In this document: one piece after another, positions 31,868 through 46,600 of the stretch
Layout: every line of letters starts with the position of its first letter
Numbering within the stretch: the first letter of the stretch is position 1
DNA from: Heliocidaris tuberculata
Taxonomy: Eukaryota > Echinodermata > Echinoidea > Camarodonta > Echinometridae
Assembly (NCBI GenBank): GCA_025618425.1
Contig: CM046851.1
Location: 30,857,754-30,921,753, forward strand
Reading direction: 5' to 3'
DNA length: 64,000 nucleotides
Made by a program: the position numbers and the translations under genes
Notes under the pieces: model-generated
Told to the model about the DNA's origin: nothing
Database searches by the model: none
The model's input: only the letters and a program-made list of their open reading frames with translations

Positions 31868-34800
31868 AATAATAATAATAATAATAAAACATTTTTATAT
31901 AGCGCATTACACATAAGCAAAATTGCATGTCTCTATATGCACTTTAGGAGAGGAAAGAAAGGAAAGATGCACTGGGTTCATGATTCTGATAAACTATAAA
32001 GTGGTGAAAAGGTATGTCTTTAGAGAATTAATGAAGTTTTCATAGGAATTTATACTTTTCAGATATTCAGGCAACTTGTTCCACAAAAGAGCGGCAGAAT
32101 GTGTAAAAGACCTTTCCCCGTATGATTTTGTCATTATTTGTGGAACGCAGAGCAGGGACTTGGAACTGGAACGTAACATTCTATCGGGTTTATATGGAGT
32201 TAGTACTTCAGAGAGATAAGTAGGAGCCAGCTGATGTAAACATTGGTAGGTTAACATAAGTATTTTAAATTGGATACGGGACTTGATGGGCAACCAGTGT
32301 AGATCTCTTAAGACTGGAGTTATTGATTCATGTTTCTTCGTGCGTGTAACAAGTCGGGCTGCAGAATTTTGAAGGAGTTGTAGTCTTTGAATTTGAGAAG
32401 AAGGGAGACCAGAAAGTAAACTATTACAGAAATCAAAATGGCACATAACAAAAGCATGAATTAATCGTTCAGTGGTTGGTTTGTCTAAAAAATTGCGAAT
32501 TTTACCTATTTTGTATAATCCAAATGAAGCTGAGCGACACTTTTGTGAGACAAAATTTTCAAATGTGAACTTATCATCAAAAATAGCACCTAAATTTCTG
32601 CAAGTTCTGGTTGCATGAACAATTGTACCATTTATGTTCAATGTTGATATGAGGTTGCTTGACCTATGGCGTGAAGAAAGATGAAGAAACTCAGTCTTTG
32701 TATCATTGAGTTTTAAACCATTTACCTGAGACCACTCTTTGATTGATTGCACACACTCTGATATCTGTGAAGTGACATTAACATTATCAGTTCTCTTAAA
32801 TGAAATGTACAGTTGTGTGTCATCTGCATAGAACATCTTATGAATTTTGTGAGTATCAATAATATCTTCTAAGGGAGAGGTATAGAGGGTAAATAGGATT
32901 GGGCCCAATACGGACCCTTGAGGAACCCCTTGAGGGATGATTTCTGTGGATGACCGCTCATTTCCAATAATAACAGTGTGAGTGCGCCGAAACAGATACG
33001 ACTCTATCCAAGCGAGTGCTTGACCACTTATACCAAAACGAAGTCTCAGACGTTTCAACAAGATGTCATGCTTAATAGTATCAAACGCGCAAGAAAAATC
33101 TAGCAGCACAGGGATGACTTCTTCTCCTTTGTCTAGAGATAAAAGAATGTCATCCGTTACTCGCAGAAGAGCTGTTTCGACGCTATGAAACGAGCGGTAA
33201 CCAGATTGTGACTTTGCGTATAAACTGAATGTGTTCAGGTACTGTTGAAGTTGGAATGAAGCTATTCTTTCTAAGAGTTTGCCAAAATACCTCAAGTTTG
33301 CAATCGGACGATAACCTTTCAGATCTTCAACATCAGTAGCCGAACCCTTCAGTCTAGGAATAACATTTGCATGCTTGAAACCTTCTGGGAAAGAACCAGT
33401 CATGAAAGAATCATTAATGACCTGTGTCATAAATGATAATAATTCTTCACGAATTTTTTTCAGAAATGAAGTTGGGACAGGGTCAAGTTCACATGTTGTG
33501 GAAGGAGAGGTAGTAATGAACTTGGCAACCTCATCTTCAGACACTGATTTGAATTTGCTGAATGATGAGGTTGCAAGTTTCTCAGGAAATTCCCTACTAT
33601 TATCAGCCGCTGATGACTGTAATTCATCAGTGATTGACCGAACTTTCTCTGCAAAATATCTCAAGAAACGCTGTGGTAGAGATATATCAAAACTGATATT
33701 GTTTGGTAAGGTTTTTAACTGGGGTTGTAACAGGTGATCAACCTTCCTGAAGAGATCTCGAGGAGAACAATTTTTCAGTTGATTACGATGATAAACTCGT
33801 TTGGCTGAAGTGAGTTGATTATTATAGTGATGAGACGCTTTCACATAAATTTGCCGATCAATTTCAAGACCACACCGAGAGAAAGCTTCCCGTTCGAGAG
33901 CACGAAGTTTTTGCTTCAATTCTCTAAGTCATGGGTTCTTAATTATTTTGTTACGAGGGCCAGAAATATTCTTGAAATTACGTCGCGGGCCACAGAGTAT
34001 GATATATACATACAAAGACGCATGGGACTCACGACTCTTGCCCGAATACATTGTGTATTAGCTTTCTGTTTTTTTTTTTTAATTATTATTATTATTATTA
34101 TCATTCAGCGAGCGAGCGAAGCTTGCGAGCGAGCGAAGCTTGCGAGCAAAGAAAATTGACACTTTAGAATAGTGAAAATGTAATTTCGTCGTCAAAATGT
34201 GCTAATTTAGATTAGATATAAAAAATTACAAAGAGACCATATTTTCACTGCCCAAAAATGAAATGGTGGGTGCCCGAATGCAGGAAATTTTTTGATATTC
34301 TCGGGGGAAAGGGCTCCAGGCCCCATCCCCCGCCACAGACGTTAATGCATACATACCCGAATGGCTCATCTAAGGACGGTTAAACGATTTTAGAATACAC
34401 CCTCCTTATTTTTTCTTTGTTTGATTAAAAAAACCCCCCAAACTATAATAATATGTGGTACCAATACCAATAGTTAGGATGATATATTATGTATCAACAT
34501 AGTTCTTAAAACAAATTTTTTTTTCTTCTTACTCAGATATTTTGCCGGGCCGCATGAAATCGTTTCGCGGGCCACAAGTGGCCCGTGGGCCGCACTTTAA
34601 GAACAGGGGCTCTAAGTTCATCTGTGAACCATGGTGTGTCTGGACGATATCTAACAGTTCTAGTGACTTCCGGAGCATGCTTATCTAGAAGCAAGGATAG
34701 AGTTTTGTTAAACTGACCAACTCGCTCATTCAGGTCTGGGCTTGGAGAAGAGTACAGATCTGACTTGAGGATGTCACTGGAAAAGGCTTCGATGTCGATG

Positions 34801-35143
34801 CTGTAGATCTTCCTTGTCTTTATTTCCAATTTCAATGGTGGAGGCTTTCGAATGTCTAAGCTGCAAGAGATAGCAACATGATCCGATGGGAGATAAGACG
34901 TTGAGCTTAGATCAGTGACAAAACTGTCCGTGGCTCTGGTGATGATGAGGTCAAGTGTATGGCCAGCTCTGTGCGTTGGAAACGATACATGCTGTTGCAG
35001 GTTAAATGCTGATAGCACAGACAAGAATTCCTTGAGTTGTTATCAGTGACAGAGTTAACATGGTAATTAAAGTCACCAACTATTAATAACTGATGAGGAG
35101 ATGATATGAGTTGTTCCATGAAGGTCCTCTGGAATGGGTCCAT
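31868..35143 (-). mobile_element. LINE (CR1/L2-like) with endonuclease end and full RT, split by a MITE
   Basis: On the minus strand: endonuclease remnant with IVGDFNYHVNS (about 35090) and, after a frameshift near 35020, AGHTLDLIITRATDSF and YLPSDHVAISCSLDI. The reading continues to 34618, is broken by a 680-bp MITE, and resumes from 33921 to 31994. The RT part has SGYRSFHSVETALLRV, VLLDFSCAFDTI, PQGVPQGSVLGPILFTLY and the catalytic FYADD. It ends with LWNKLPEYLKSINSYENF and a stop, then a short 3' UTR and an (ATT)n tail (31869-31890). The 641-codon RT frame is uninterrupted, so the copy may be fairly young, but the 5' end is lost. Confidence 0.92.
33930..34609. mobile_element. hAT-like MITE, copy B, inserted in the LINE
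   Basis: A perfect 8-bp duplication ctctaagt lies at 33922-33929 and 34610-34617. Ends catgggttcttaa and ttaagaacagggg are inverted matches. Nearly identical to 28296-29025. It interrupts the LINE frame between TPWFTDELRA and the LRELKQKLRALEREAF segment. Confidence 0.93.
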
Positions 35144-35809
35144 TTAAATATTTTAAATGACCCCCCCCCCCCTCTCCCTTTACAATTTTATATAATTATT
35201 CTGAGGAACCCCGAAAAGCAAACTTGCTTTTGTCCCCCTCCACGTACTAGATTATTAATTACTTTCTCCATTTTGTCAATTACGTTGTTCGCTTGTATGT
35301 TTCGTTTCTCTTTGTATTTGATTTTTTTTTTCTGTTCCATCAATAAACATTAATTTTATTATGCATGTCTTTTTACTAGTAAGTGGAAAATAAATGAAAA
35401 TGAAATGTAATAGCCAATAATAGGCTAGCTGTGAAGACTTCATTCACAGAGGCTGTTACATAGCTGTCAAGAAAAGTCTCGGTTCCTAGCAGACCTAGCT
35501 TAGCTTTTAGGACAAGCCTCTGTCCAGATCCAGAATGACCATGGCATTGCTGTCAAGAAAGACATTGGTCCTCTTTTGTTATCACTATTATTTAATTCAT
35601 TTATTGTGTTGTTGAAGCAAAGAGGATGATTATAACAAGGTAGCTGCTTAGAAGAATTTAAAACCCAGCATAAAAACTTTGCTTAAAAATATCAGGAAAG
35701 AGGGTTTAACTCTGAGAGAACACGTTTTGGGTAAAGACTAGGTAAATTTACATTAAGTATAAACCACAAGATCTGGAGGACATCAAACATACAGAGACTG
35801 AATAAGTTT
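35144..35809. other. Intergenic DNA left of the receptor gene
   Basis: C run at 35161-35172, AT-rich DNA with catcaataaacatt at 35338, and no coding sequence. Confidence 0.45.
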
Positions 35810-38800
35810 TTTTTTCAGATATTTTATTGAAAAAATGTAGTCATTATTAACAAAGTAGTAACTGTTTTGGGGATTTAAAAAAAAAGAAGAAGAAATGACC
35901 CAAAGATCTCTTTCGCAATCCCCATTTCCACTCAGTACAATACCACTATACTAAAATGCTTTATATACATAGTGTTCTAAAGATCGTAACTTCTCTATAC
36001 ATAACCTGCTGTTTGTTCTCACCCCTCAAAATAATATGAGAGAAATATTCAGAGCTTTTTTGAACCATCAAGAAATGAAGCAAGCATTGTTACAGGTTGT
36101 TCTTGCCACAGATGATTAACAATCAGTGGTCTTTGAAGAGAGTGCATGTGGATGGAGTATAGTAGCCATGAGATAAATTCACCTTGAGATGATAAGTAAA
36201 GCTGCATTCACATGAACAAAAGAAAACATTTGTCATCTCTGAACGATTGTCCTCTAGTACAATTCTAGATTTAGAATGCTATTTTTGCTAGTGTTTTCAT
36301 CTGAAGAACCAAACAGCATTGTAACAACTGCCTTTTTTCTGGGTTCAAGTTTGAAATGATACACCAAAGTTGATGTAGCGATGTAATTTTACAAATTTCA
36401 TCCAATAAACCAGGTTTTTTTTTTAGTATATGAGCCAAAAAAATGTTTGCACTGGAATTTATCTGATGGCAACTATATATAAACAATACCATTAATAGAA
36501 ATGCATTAGAAATCTAAGTCTCAGTGAATACAATATGCATGAATGTTACAAAAAAGTACAATGGACTTCATCATAACTTTATGAAATACTTATCCAATAT
36601 TCCAAATGGCGTACATTTGCAAAACATGGACATGGACATGATCAAATAGACTTTTCATAAAGCATGGAAAATAAGAGAAAACAGTAACAAATATCAGTGA
36701 AGTTCTAGATTTACCACTTGGTTTTTTTTCTTTTTTACATGGTCATTATATGTAAAAACCATCATCAGTGGCAATCATCTTACATAGTGATTTTTTAAAA
36801 TGTCTTTTCAAAAACAGAAACCATTATAAATGTATGACTGTGCAACTTCCTTCCATATCTTTAATAAGAGTAGCAGAGGAACTATATAAAGTTCCAATGC
36901 AAATAGCAAACAAAAAAAAAAAAAAAAAAATGCAATTGTTCCAGCTTTGGATAAAAAGCTGAACTCCTATAAATTCTCTACTATGATGAAAATAAAAGGG
37001 TTAATTACTGTCATGTGACCGAAAAATGACGGAAATTCTATTTCTGTAAGTCACAAATTTGTATGAAATAACGCAAGATATCAGATTAACTACATATTTC
37101 AAATAGATATGGCAGAGTTTGTAGAAGCTACAATCTGTAATTTCTGAGTGTGCACCAGCTGGGCCCTGTCTTGTGAAGAATTTTAATTGATCCAAATCAG
37201 AAGTATGTTGCCAATTGATTGCAAGTCCATGCATATCCCAGTGACAAAAGGATTTGTAATTCGCATTCGATTCAGATCAATTGTAACTCTTTGTGAGATG
37301 GGACCCTGGTCTGCAAGGAGTGCATTATGTAAAATATGCCATGTTCAATAAGTGCAGTGCCATTCGAAAATAGTTTGGCAGTGGTTAAATAAGAGCAGGG
37401 AAAATCAAACTCTAGATTCGTAACTTCTAAAAATAGACTTCAAATCAACTTCAAAAGACAAGAATAATTTAAGAAACTTTTGTTAACAACAATATCAATT
37501 AGAATTGAAGTGTAAATGAAATTACAAGATATTAGATTGACAATGGCTGAATCTGACTCTATGGTGTATGCTCTGGTTAGATTTCTTCTGTAATTTGGCA
37601 GCAAATAGCTAAGATGAGCTAAGATATGATACGATCGACATATCCAGGGCTTGGAGTACCCATATTTCCTTTAATATATGTGACAAAATAGATAGGAAAT
37701 TGAACATAAAATATTTCTCCATATGGAAAAATAAAGAAAAAATATTGAACAGAATATGTACATTCATATCACACAATAGCAGCAAACTGTTAAAGAAATC
37801 TGGAAGCCACTTAAACCGAGGAAAAAACAAATTATGAAATAGATAACAATTACGACGATTCAAATGAAGAGTATAAAGTGCTAACAGCACTTCATAAGTT
37901 GATACACTGGCTTTTTTCATGTATTTATCTTACAAACCATGGGCAATATAAAGTCATTCAGTATTAGGTGAAGGGATTTTGATTTCAAACATCCTCAAAA
38001 ATCAAATTTTCTTTGGTGCTGATAACATCAAAACTCTTTGTTTATATCATTCAGTTAATGATTACAAGATAAAGGGCACTAAAATAATAAAATAATAAAA
38101 TAATAAAATAATAGAAAACCTTATGAGAGCTAGGCAATCTTGTATAAAATGCTTGAAAATAATGTGTCATTTAATCAAGATTTTAAAATTAAAAAGATAG
38201 ACTTAATAAAGTTAAATGTAATGGAGGTTTTTTCCCCTCCGGAGAGCAGAGGTAAAATACCAGTAGAGAGAAAATAATATATAATTTAATGAGACTGTAA
38301 TAATGGGATTAATAAAATAATATTGATATTGGCTTGATGCCTGCTGATTCATATAATGAAGTATAATCATAATACATATATATTTACACCGAAAGTAATA
38401 TACAACCATAATCTTATCTCATATTGAGAAATAAGTGATAATGATAAGTAGAGAAAATATAAATATCATTAAAGACATTCTTTGTACAGAAAAGAAACAC
38501 CCTAAATATATTACTTATACATACAAATCATGAGGATATTCTAATTAAGTACAAGAGAACAAAAAACTGATTATTTAGCCACTTCATGAGGCAGTACATA
38601 TCTGATGTGCATAATACGGAAAAGACAACTGAAGCGACCCTTTTTCATACCCTTTACCGAACAATCTAGTGATTTGAGCAGAATCATAACCCACCTACAT
38701 GTATTAAAGGGAATCGATAACTTGGTGGAGGTTTAACTTAATAAATTGTTGAATTTTGATGTTTGTGTTGTATAATGATATTCAGAAGGATAAATAAACA

Positions 38801-41800
38801 GCCAGGAATATAAAGGTTTTGCAATATATGATGTTAATTTCAAAATATCTATGACCGAATACTGCCATTCATGAAACTGTACAGGGGTTTGCTTTAGTCT
38901 AACACTGTAGTCTATGGGGAGAAAAGGTCTGGCATTTCCTGTCACTTGCATATTTTTACTTTTTGTGAAGCACATGATAATGAATTTAATATGCATTTTT
39001 CAGGGCTTCTTTTTTACAACATATTACATACAGTGATAGCATTTAGGGCCATGCAGCTCAGATTTTATCAAGCCTCCACGGTGTTACAGATTACCTTTAA
39101 TCAAACTTGTGATTTCTGCATTGCTATACTGAACTTCATCACAAAGGGGATTCCTTAAAATCATACAATGGTCTAACTTCAATAATTAACTCTTTGCCAT
39201 TATGAGTAAAATATTAATGTGATAAATTTCCTACCATTTACACTTATTGAATGAACCCATGTATTTTTATTAGAGAATCAAATTAATACAATATTAGTAA
39301 TTATAATGAATAATTTACATTGATTTTATTCATGATAGATTCACTCAAAATATCAAGCTAGGATTGTAAATAGAAAATAAAAATTAAATGTAAAATGGAT
39401 CAGAAAAATGACCAACATATTTCAGGTTGTGTTCATGCAGTCATAGACTTCCTCTATCCAACATGATTTGGGCCACACCATTGCTTGAAAGAGGAAATCT
39501 GACATTGCAGCGACAGCAAGAAAAACAGAAACTCTGAATCGTAGAACTACTGGGAAGACTCTGTAAAAATCCCCTGAATAGGCATTCCAATGAAGCCACA
39601 GCCTATTAGAACAGGCAGTTCCTGTATAAAGCCTATAGTGAATAGGATAATTGAGGTTTTATGTCTCCAGCATATAAGGAGGGAGGCAAATCACATTTTG
39701 GCTGCTGAGAGCCAGAAGGGCGTTAACTCCTATACATGTGCTTTTACATACAGTTATTAATTCCCTTCTTACTCTCAGTAAATGATTTCAAAAGTGGAAT
39801 TCCACAAAATCCTTCCTCTGTTTACAGCATATAAATATCCATGTTTTGAAGTGCATGTATAATTTCCTCATTCAGAATACAAATATCAGAATTCCTCTTT
39901 CAAGATATGGAGACTGGAGATTGCGACCTAAAACATGATTGGATAATCATGATTGGATTGGAGTCAAACTATACCCATATGAACACAACCCCAATACAAA
40001 CTACACGGCATGATTTTCATATAAAAATACTGCTTTATCCTCTCCCCATTGATAACTACATGTCTGTCCGAACACACATCTACTTTACACCAGTTGTGAG
40101 CAAGGTTCAATGTACATCACATATACAATAGTTATCTACAGACATATAGTACTATCAACTAAAACTTTAGACAATATAATGTAAAAGGAGAGTGAGCTCT
40201 GATAAGTAGGTTTTCCAGTTATGTACAAGTGTTAAATAAACCCCAAATTAGATTTAAGTCTAATGATACAGCATAAAACCTCAAGTCCTCAACACACATT
40301 ACAAATCTTTAGTAAAAACTGTACAATGCATCATAACTGTATTTTTAGTAACTTTTTTTTCTTCCTCGAACTTGTACATATTATCTATCTTTAATCTTAG
40401 TTACTAGTTAATTTGGCAATTGTTTCATTGTGATAAAAAAAAGGAATTTTTCACACAATAAATGTATAAATACTGAACGCGAACAAGTACGGAACTCAAT
40501 AATGGAGTACATTAATGCATTTTTTGGCTTGTGTAGCCTTTCTATTGTCACAGTATAAAATTCATGAAATTGATCTATAATTAAAATAGTTTTAAAATTG
40601 GTGATACAAATTTTAGTAAAAAAAAATCTCTACAGATATGGGATTGAAATCTGAAGTCTAGGTACTTTAAAAAAAAAAAAATTCCACAGCTGTTCTAGTT
40701 CTATGCAATGTTACCATAAGAGGTCTGGATTCCTCTAAAGGTGATGTTTTACATTAGAAAATAATTACAAAATGCTATGGGAATTTAATGTGCGAAAATG
40801 TGTGTAACTTAGAGATGTGAAAATATCTCCGGTAGGACTTGCGTCTCCCTTCACTTAAGGCTCATTCTTTGTAATTTAACACTGGATACACATACTGGTA
40901 CATTAGAACAATCCTGAGTGCTTCACATTTTTAACTCTGCTTTTGATGGGGGTCCCTAAAAAAAGTCATATTTTGCTATTATAGTGAAACCTTTACCTCT
41001 ATATTTTTTTAAATTTTACATATTTTTCAGGAATATCAAGACAATTTAAACAGAGTTATAGAGCAATTCTGTGACATCCAATGCAATAATGATATGAGTA
41101 TGGGTGTAGTGTATAACACCCCCCCCTCCAATATTTTCATCCATGGCAGAACTCTTGAACAAACTGATTTTAAAACCAATGTTTTGCTTGTGTCCATGAC
41201 AATATATTCTAATGAGTTATTTGTAAATCAATTCAAGGGTTATTTTTTTCTGATTTTCCTAAAGGCAGTGCTTTCAAATGGGGGGGGGGGGGGGGGGGGG
41301 GACAACGACAACATTTCAATCATTCAAAATCTATACATAAATCAGACAACATAACAACCATTATAGGTTTTTACTTAAATTAAGGTAAAGAGTTGGGTGT
41401 AAAACAAGTATTGAGGTAATAAGACTAAAGCTGTGTCCAGGACTATATGTAATAAAACTAGAACTGGGAACATACTTGGGGGTAAGAGAGTTGTGTGATT
41501 CTACACGCTGTACATTTTAGTTACAATATATATGTACATGCAGCTCATATATATAGATATTTTTATACATGTAATAAAAAATTGGCACTTTTTATATCAA
41601 ATCATTCACATAAAGTTTTATGACTTTCCTAACTGTTAGCTGTTAAATTATTCTAGATTAAAGAAAGGTATATATGCCACAGTGAGGTTAAGTACTTATA
41701 TTTAATCTATAGTTTGGTATCACCAGTACCTTATTAGAAGCCATAGTCATAACCTGGTTTACAATGTACTCTTATTTCTAATTCTTCCTAACACTTCCAC

Positions 41801-43571
41801 TCACTCAGCACAGACTTACAACGTATAGTGTTTAGATTTTTCATACTGTATACGCCATAAATTTCGCGGCCATAAATTTTTGCGAAAAGGAATTTCCAGA
41901 CTCTTTCGTGAGTTTTTGAGTTCACAATCGGGAAATTCTCACATCTACAAACAGCAATGAGGATGTACTTTCGCAAAGCTAAGTGGTGAACGTCCGACAA
42001 GGCAACACCAAATTCAACTGACTACTTATGTTGGCAATATTTTAGCGTGTTGTTAAATTCGCGACCCACTCGCGATTCGCAAAATATATGGCGTATATGA
42101 GTATATTAGTCAGGGCCTAGCCCTAAATTGTATACTTTGAACAGGCAGTTGTTACAGTTTCGATTAACAATTCCCTGCTTTGAATAGGTATGTAGCAACA
42201 TTGTGTGAAATTTCAAGCATTTGCTGATGTTTGCTATAAATATCAGTTTGCTCATGATGTTGATCGCCTGATACATATCTGAATCAGCTAGAGCAAATGG
42301 AACTTAAATGAAACATGTTCTGGGGAACTTATGTACTCAATGTACTTATGTACTCAATAAATAATAAAGAAATAATTGAAATCTGAAGGTGTTTGTTCAA
42401 TCACGTCTGATAAAATTCTTGGTAAAAAACAATATTTCCATGTGTCCTCAATTCTCAATTTAGATATATATTCTAATCAAGAATATTTAATAGAAAATAA
42501 ACAGAAAAACTCAACAGGGCACAGCAGTAATTCATCATAAGGCATATTACGAAATTCCAGACAATGTTGCCAATTTCCTTTTCAAAATACGATGCCGTAG
42601 TGAAGAGTACTGATGACAATAAATAGTCAGAACTGATGCTGAGAAAATTTAATTCTTCCTGCCTTGAAATAAAAAAAGGTAGTCTCAAAATTGATGTATG
42701 ACACTCAAAGAAGTTTGCCAACATGAATCCTGTATTCTTGTATTTCAACATGAATTCAGATTAGCAATTTTGATGAGTGTACTAGCTTCTATGTTCAGCT
42801 ATCATACATTTTTAGCATTACCTGTGAATATACCTGATAAATCATCAATAATAAAACAAAACCACCCCTGGTGTAAGTACTTTTTAAGATTGAGCATTTA
42901 TAGAGGAGTACAAGAGTACTGCATAAGTCTGTAAAAATTTGGTTTGCTTTAGTTCATTGGTACACATTAATCAAAAACAAAGTGAAATCTGTTATTCTTG
43001 TCAGTCGTAAGTGCATTTGACCATGTTCCTTGCATGGTGTATACTTAAACGTAAGTGACAAAACAACAACATATCTTGGATCAGACCTGTGTAGGTGTCC
43101 TTTCACTGTGACTGAATGCTTCTCCAAATCTCCATCTCTGCTTCGGATCGCCGAATTTGGTTTGGGCTTTGGCCTCCATCAGAGATCCGTCATACCAGCC
43201 CTGTATGTTGACATCATTTCCTTATGAGTGCTCACATCTCCATTTCTGCTAAAACACAGCTATGAAACACAGCGATAAACCTACTTGAGTCCGTTGACTA
43301 CCGTGCTTCATGAAACTGTTAAGATTTGGAAAACTTTCCATTTCTCTCTTTCCAGATCATGACATTGTGACAATCCTCCTGTGCTCCAAAACCTTGATGG
43401 CTCCATCTTCTCTACTTCATTCAAGTGCAACATTAAATCAGTTGAACCCTCTGTTTGCCATAATCTACAACCTCTCTAATCTAAAGTGCACGTTCATGAT
43501 CTGTAGAAGTGTTTGAGCATGAGAGCTCTCTGTCACAAAAGTCTGTGCAAGTCACATACATCTATCTAGCT
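35810..43571 (-). other. Possible long 3' UTR of the BMP receptor
   Basis: About 7.7 kb directly downstream of the receptor stop codon. The tract is AT-rich, has no coding signal, and has far fewer transposons than either side. On the minus strand an AATAAA lies at 35823-35828, just before the repeat-rich zone resumes. A MITE (41849-42096) and a 20-base G run (41281) are the main interruptions. The UTR call is inference only; an ordinary intergenic spacer would look similar. Confidence 0.35.
41849..42096. mobile_element. MITE with TACGCCATAAATTTCGCG ends
   Basis: Left tacgccataaatttcgcg and right cgcaaaatatatggcgta are inverted matches flanked by TA. About 250 bp, CG-containing ends, non-coding. 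Confidence 0.7.
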
Positions 43572-43694
43572 CTAAACTTTGAATTCATTTTCTTGTAGTT
43601 TGCCTAGCGTCTTCTTCACCCTCAGTGAGGTGACTCTTGCAGCTGGGTTCTGGTTCCAGCATTCTGACATCACTTTGGAGATGGTTCTTAGAAT
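43572..43694 (-). CDS. BMPR1: BMPR1 last exon: kinase subdomain XI and stop
   Basis: Acceptor on the minus strand is accctgcag. It encodes [20 protein letters not shown], then [20 protein letters not shown] and TAG. The invariant arginine of subdomain XI is the R after NPAA. The tail length is normal for the class. Confidence 0.94.
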   Translation of the reverse strand: MLRTISKVMSECWNQNPAARVTSLRVKKTLGKLQENEFKV

Positions 43695-46600
43695 CTGCAG
43701 GGTAAAGAAAACAGTGACAGAGAAAAACAGATGAATTATTTTTTTTTTTTTTAAAAGGTTCAACCTTCAGTATATAATCTTTGCTAAGACAAAATTTGAG
43801 TATTGGTGTAAAAGGTTGGAGGGGGGGGGGGGGGGGGAACCACCTAACAAAATTGGAGTATTTTAGAAGATGAAATAACAACTTTGATCAATAATTTTTA
43901 TTCACTATCATTACTCAAAATTGATACAATGAAATACCGGGTTTTGGTTGATGCTCCTTTCTCAATTTAATTAGTTTTAAGCAAAATTCCTCAATTTCAT
44001 ATACAAATATATTTTGGGAGAGTTTATTTTTCATTGTCAATCATATTTTTGCAGAGATTATGAGTTATTGAATCAATAACCCAACTGCTATTATTTGACA
44101 TTCGCATAATGCACTAGAGTCGCTGACATTGCCAATATGTAATTGTATAACGTTTTAAAGAGTTTGTAATGTTATATATTGTTGTATTATGATTCAGTTT
44201 TTACATGAACTGTTGACTTTACTATCTACAGTCAACCTCGCTTAAGTCGACGTCGCATGTGTCGAATAGTCGCTTAAGTCGATGAAAAAAAAGTCCCAAT
44301 TTATCCTCATAGACTTACGTGTGTTAATTCTATGTATAAGTCGATGTTTGTAAGTCGATTAATCGCCTATGTCGATCAAATTCTCAGAACAGTTCCAAAG
44401 AAAAACATTAAATTTACACCGCACAAGTGGAATGTTGTAACCAAGCACTGTCAAAAGCATCACAAACACCGATCGATTTTATTTATCGACTCCAGACTTG
44501 CTGGCGTGGCGCGCGACGCGTGCTCCTCCATTCATAATCTCCCCGCTTGCTCTCTCTCTCTCTCTCCCTTATCCCTGGCCCTCGATAAAATCTCCCCTCA
44601 AATCTTTTTGATCGTGGCTTGATATATAAGATTTGCAACAACTCTCGATTTCAAAATGAGACTTCATTTATACTGTTATTTTGTAAGAAATTGCAGGTTA
44701 AAAATCCAGTCATTACAGCACACCGGTGTGCTAGCTAGCTGGGTCAGATTATTGGCCGCAATATACCAGGGTATAGCCTGAGTTGGGTAGGGTTTCCATC
44801 ACTGACACAAATTACTTCTTTCGGCAAATTATCTCATAAGCAAACTCAGGCACAGAAATTATTGAACGTTCTTCGAAAGTGCCGAAAGGACAAGTATGGG
44901 CAAACCCCATAAATAAAAGCGCTGTGATTGGTTAAAAATCAGCAAGTTCATTCAGCTTCGCATTGCAACCACTGATCTGTTCGGGAAAACCGTAGAGATC
45001 AGTGAATGTAACTGAATGAGTAAACATTTGGCGCGAAAATTAGCGTATGTTCTGCGCATGTGCAGGTCAATTGCTGGAACACTACAGCGCTATGATTGGT
45101 TCAATATTGGCAAATTTGTTTAAACTTCGCATAGCAACTGAATATCATTAAGTCCCATGTCGCGTAAGGGGCTCATGTTCGTGATGTTATTGGCTGCTTG
45201 GTGTTACTAAGTTAGGCTTGGAATTACAAATTAGAGGCAACATTGTTCTTTGGCTAGCTTGACATAAATCGCACGGCGTCAAGTGAGAAGGGAGGCTTCC
45301 CGTGGGTATGAAATATATTTTTTTGAATCAGAATACGCGTTATCTGAAATCACTACATTTCATGCAATATTTGAAACGTTTAAAAATACATTTACATATT
45401 GACATTTGTTGTATTTATTTAAATTAATTTGTTTAAATGTTGACAGCTAACAAACATCATTGTGTCATTAGAAAATCGAGACATCATCGTCATAGAAATC
45501 AGATTTTTAAAAAAACTTATTCTGGAGCATCGTAAAATGCCTTCTTCTCCTTGACAAAAAATGTGATTCGCGATTTCAGAGAATGACAAGATTAGAGAGC
45601 AGAGTTATCCAGCCGAATGTCATTAGTTTTCCCTGATAGTACAGTAATTGTCAGCCTCGTTAGAGAATGATATGGATCATCATGATAATTAAAACAAAAT
45701 GAATAATGTTTATAAAGCACGTCGTATGTTTTCCATCTTCAAAGAAAATGACTTTGATTCATTATTTCAATGAATATCGTTAGCGGGAGATTTGAATAGC
45801 AGAATTACCGAGTTAATTATTCATGCAACAGGCCTAGGTAACAATATTTTTATCAGCGACGTTAGAGAATGATATGCTTCGTCGTGAGAAGCTATAAAAA
45901 TTGTGCTTTATCAGAGACACATCACAATACGTTTTCAGTCAATTATTATGAACACTGATTTTCAAACATCATTTAATATATAAGAGCATGCATCTGATGA
46001 ATTATTTTACTAGCGTCAGGATGATATGCATCGTCGTTGGAGTGAAAAGCCTCAATGTACTAATTCAAAATTCATGTCGCTCACCATGACCCAAAAATAG
46101 GCCGTCGGAAAGTGATGACAGATAAGAAACCATACTTCCTCTTTTAAAAGAAAATGTAGTTTTAACGCATTTTGTTTTATTTTCTTTATATTGGATATCG
46201 GTATCAGCATCGTCTGAAATGAAAAAAGAAAAGGGCTCATGCCTCGGATGTTCTCATTTTCTGGATGTCTGCACTACAAAACCACGGCATACATGGGATA
46301 AGAATTGTAGTGTAATGACAGTGAAGCCACTAGCCGCGCCGGGGACAGCGGCGCGCGCGGCGGGTGGCGCGGAGACAACGCGTAAGTTGAATTTTCTTCG
46401 ACTTTCGCACAAGTCGAAAATTGCCTAAGTCAACGCATTTTACTCAGTCCCGTCAAGATGACTTATGCGAAGTTGACTGTATATATTTGTTTTGTTAAAC
46501 AAACAGTATCAGCGATCCGGCCGCATGTTTTGTTGTTTTTAATAAACCATTTCGATTCAATTCAATCACCACTATAAAATCTAAACAAGAATACTGTAAA

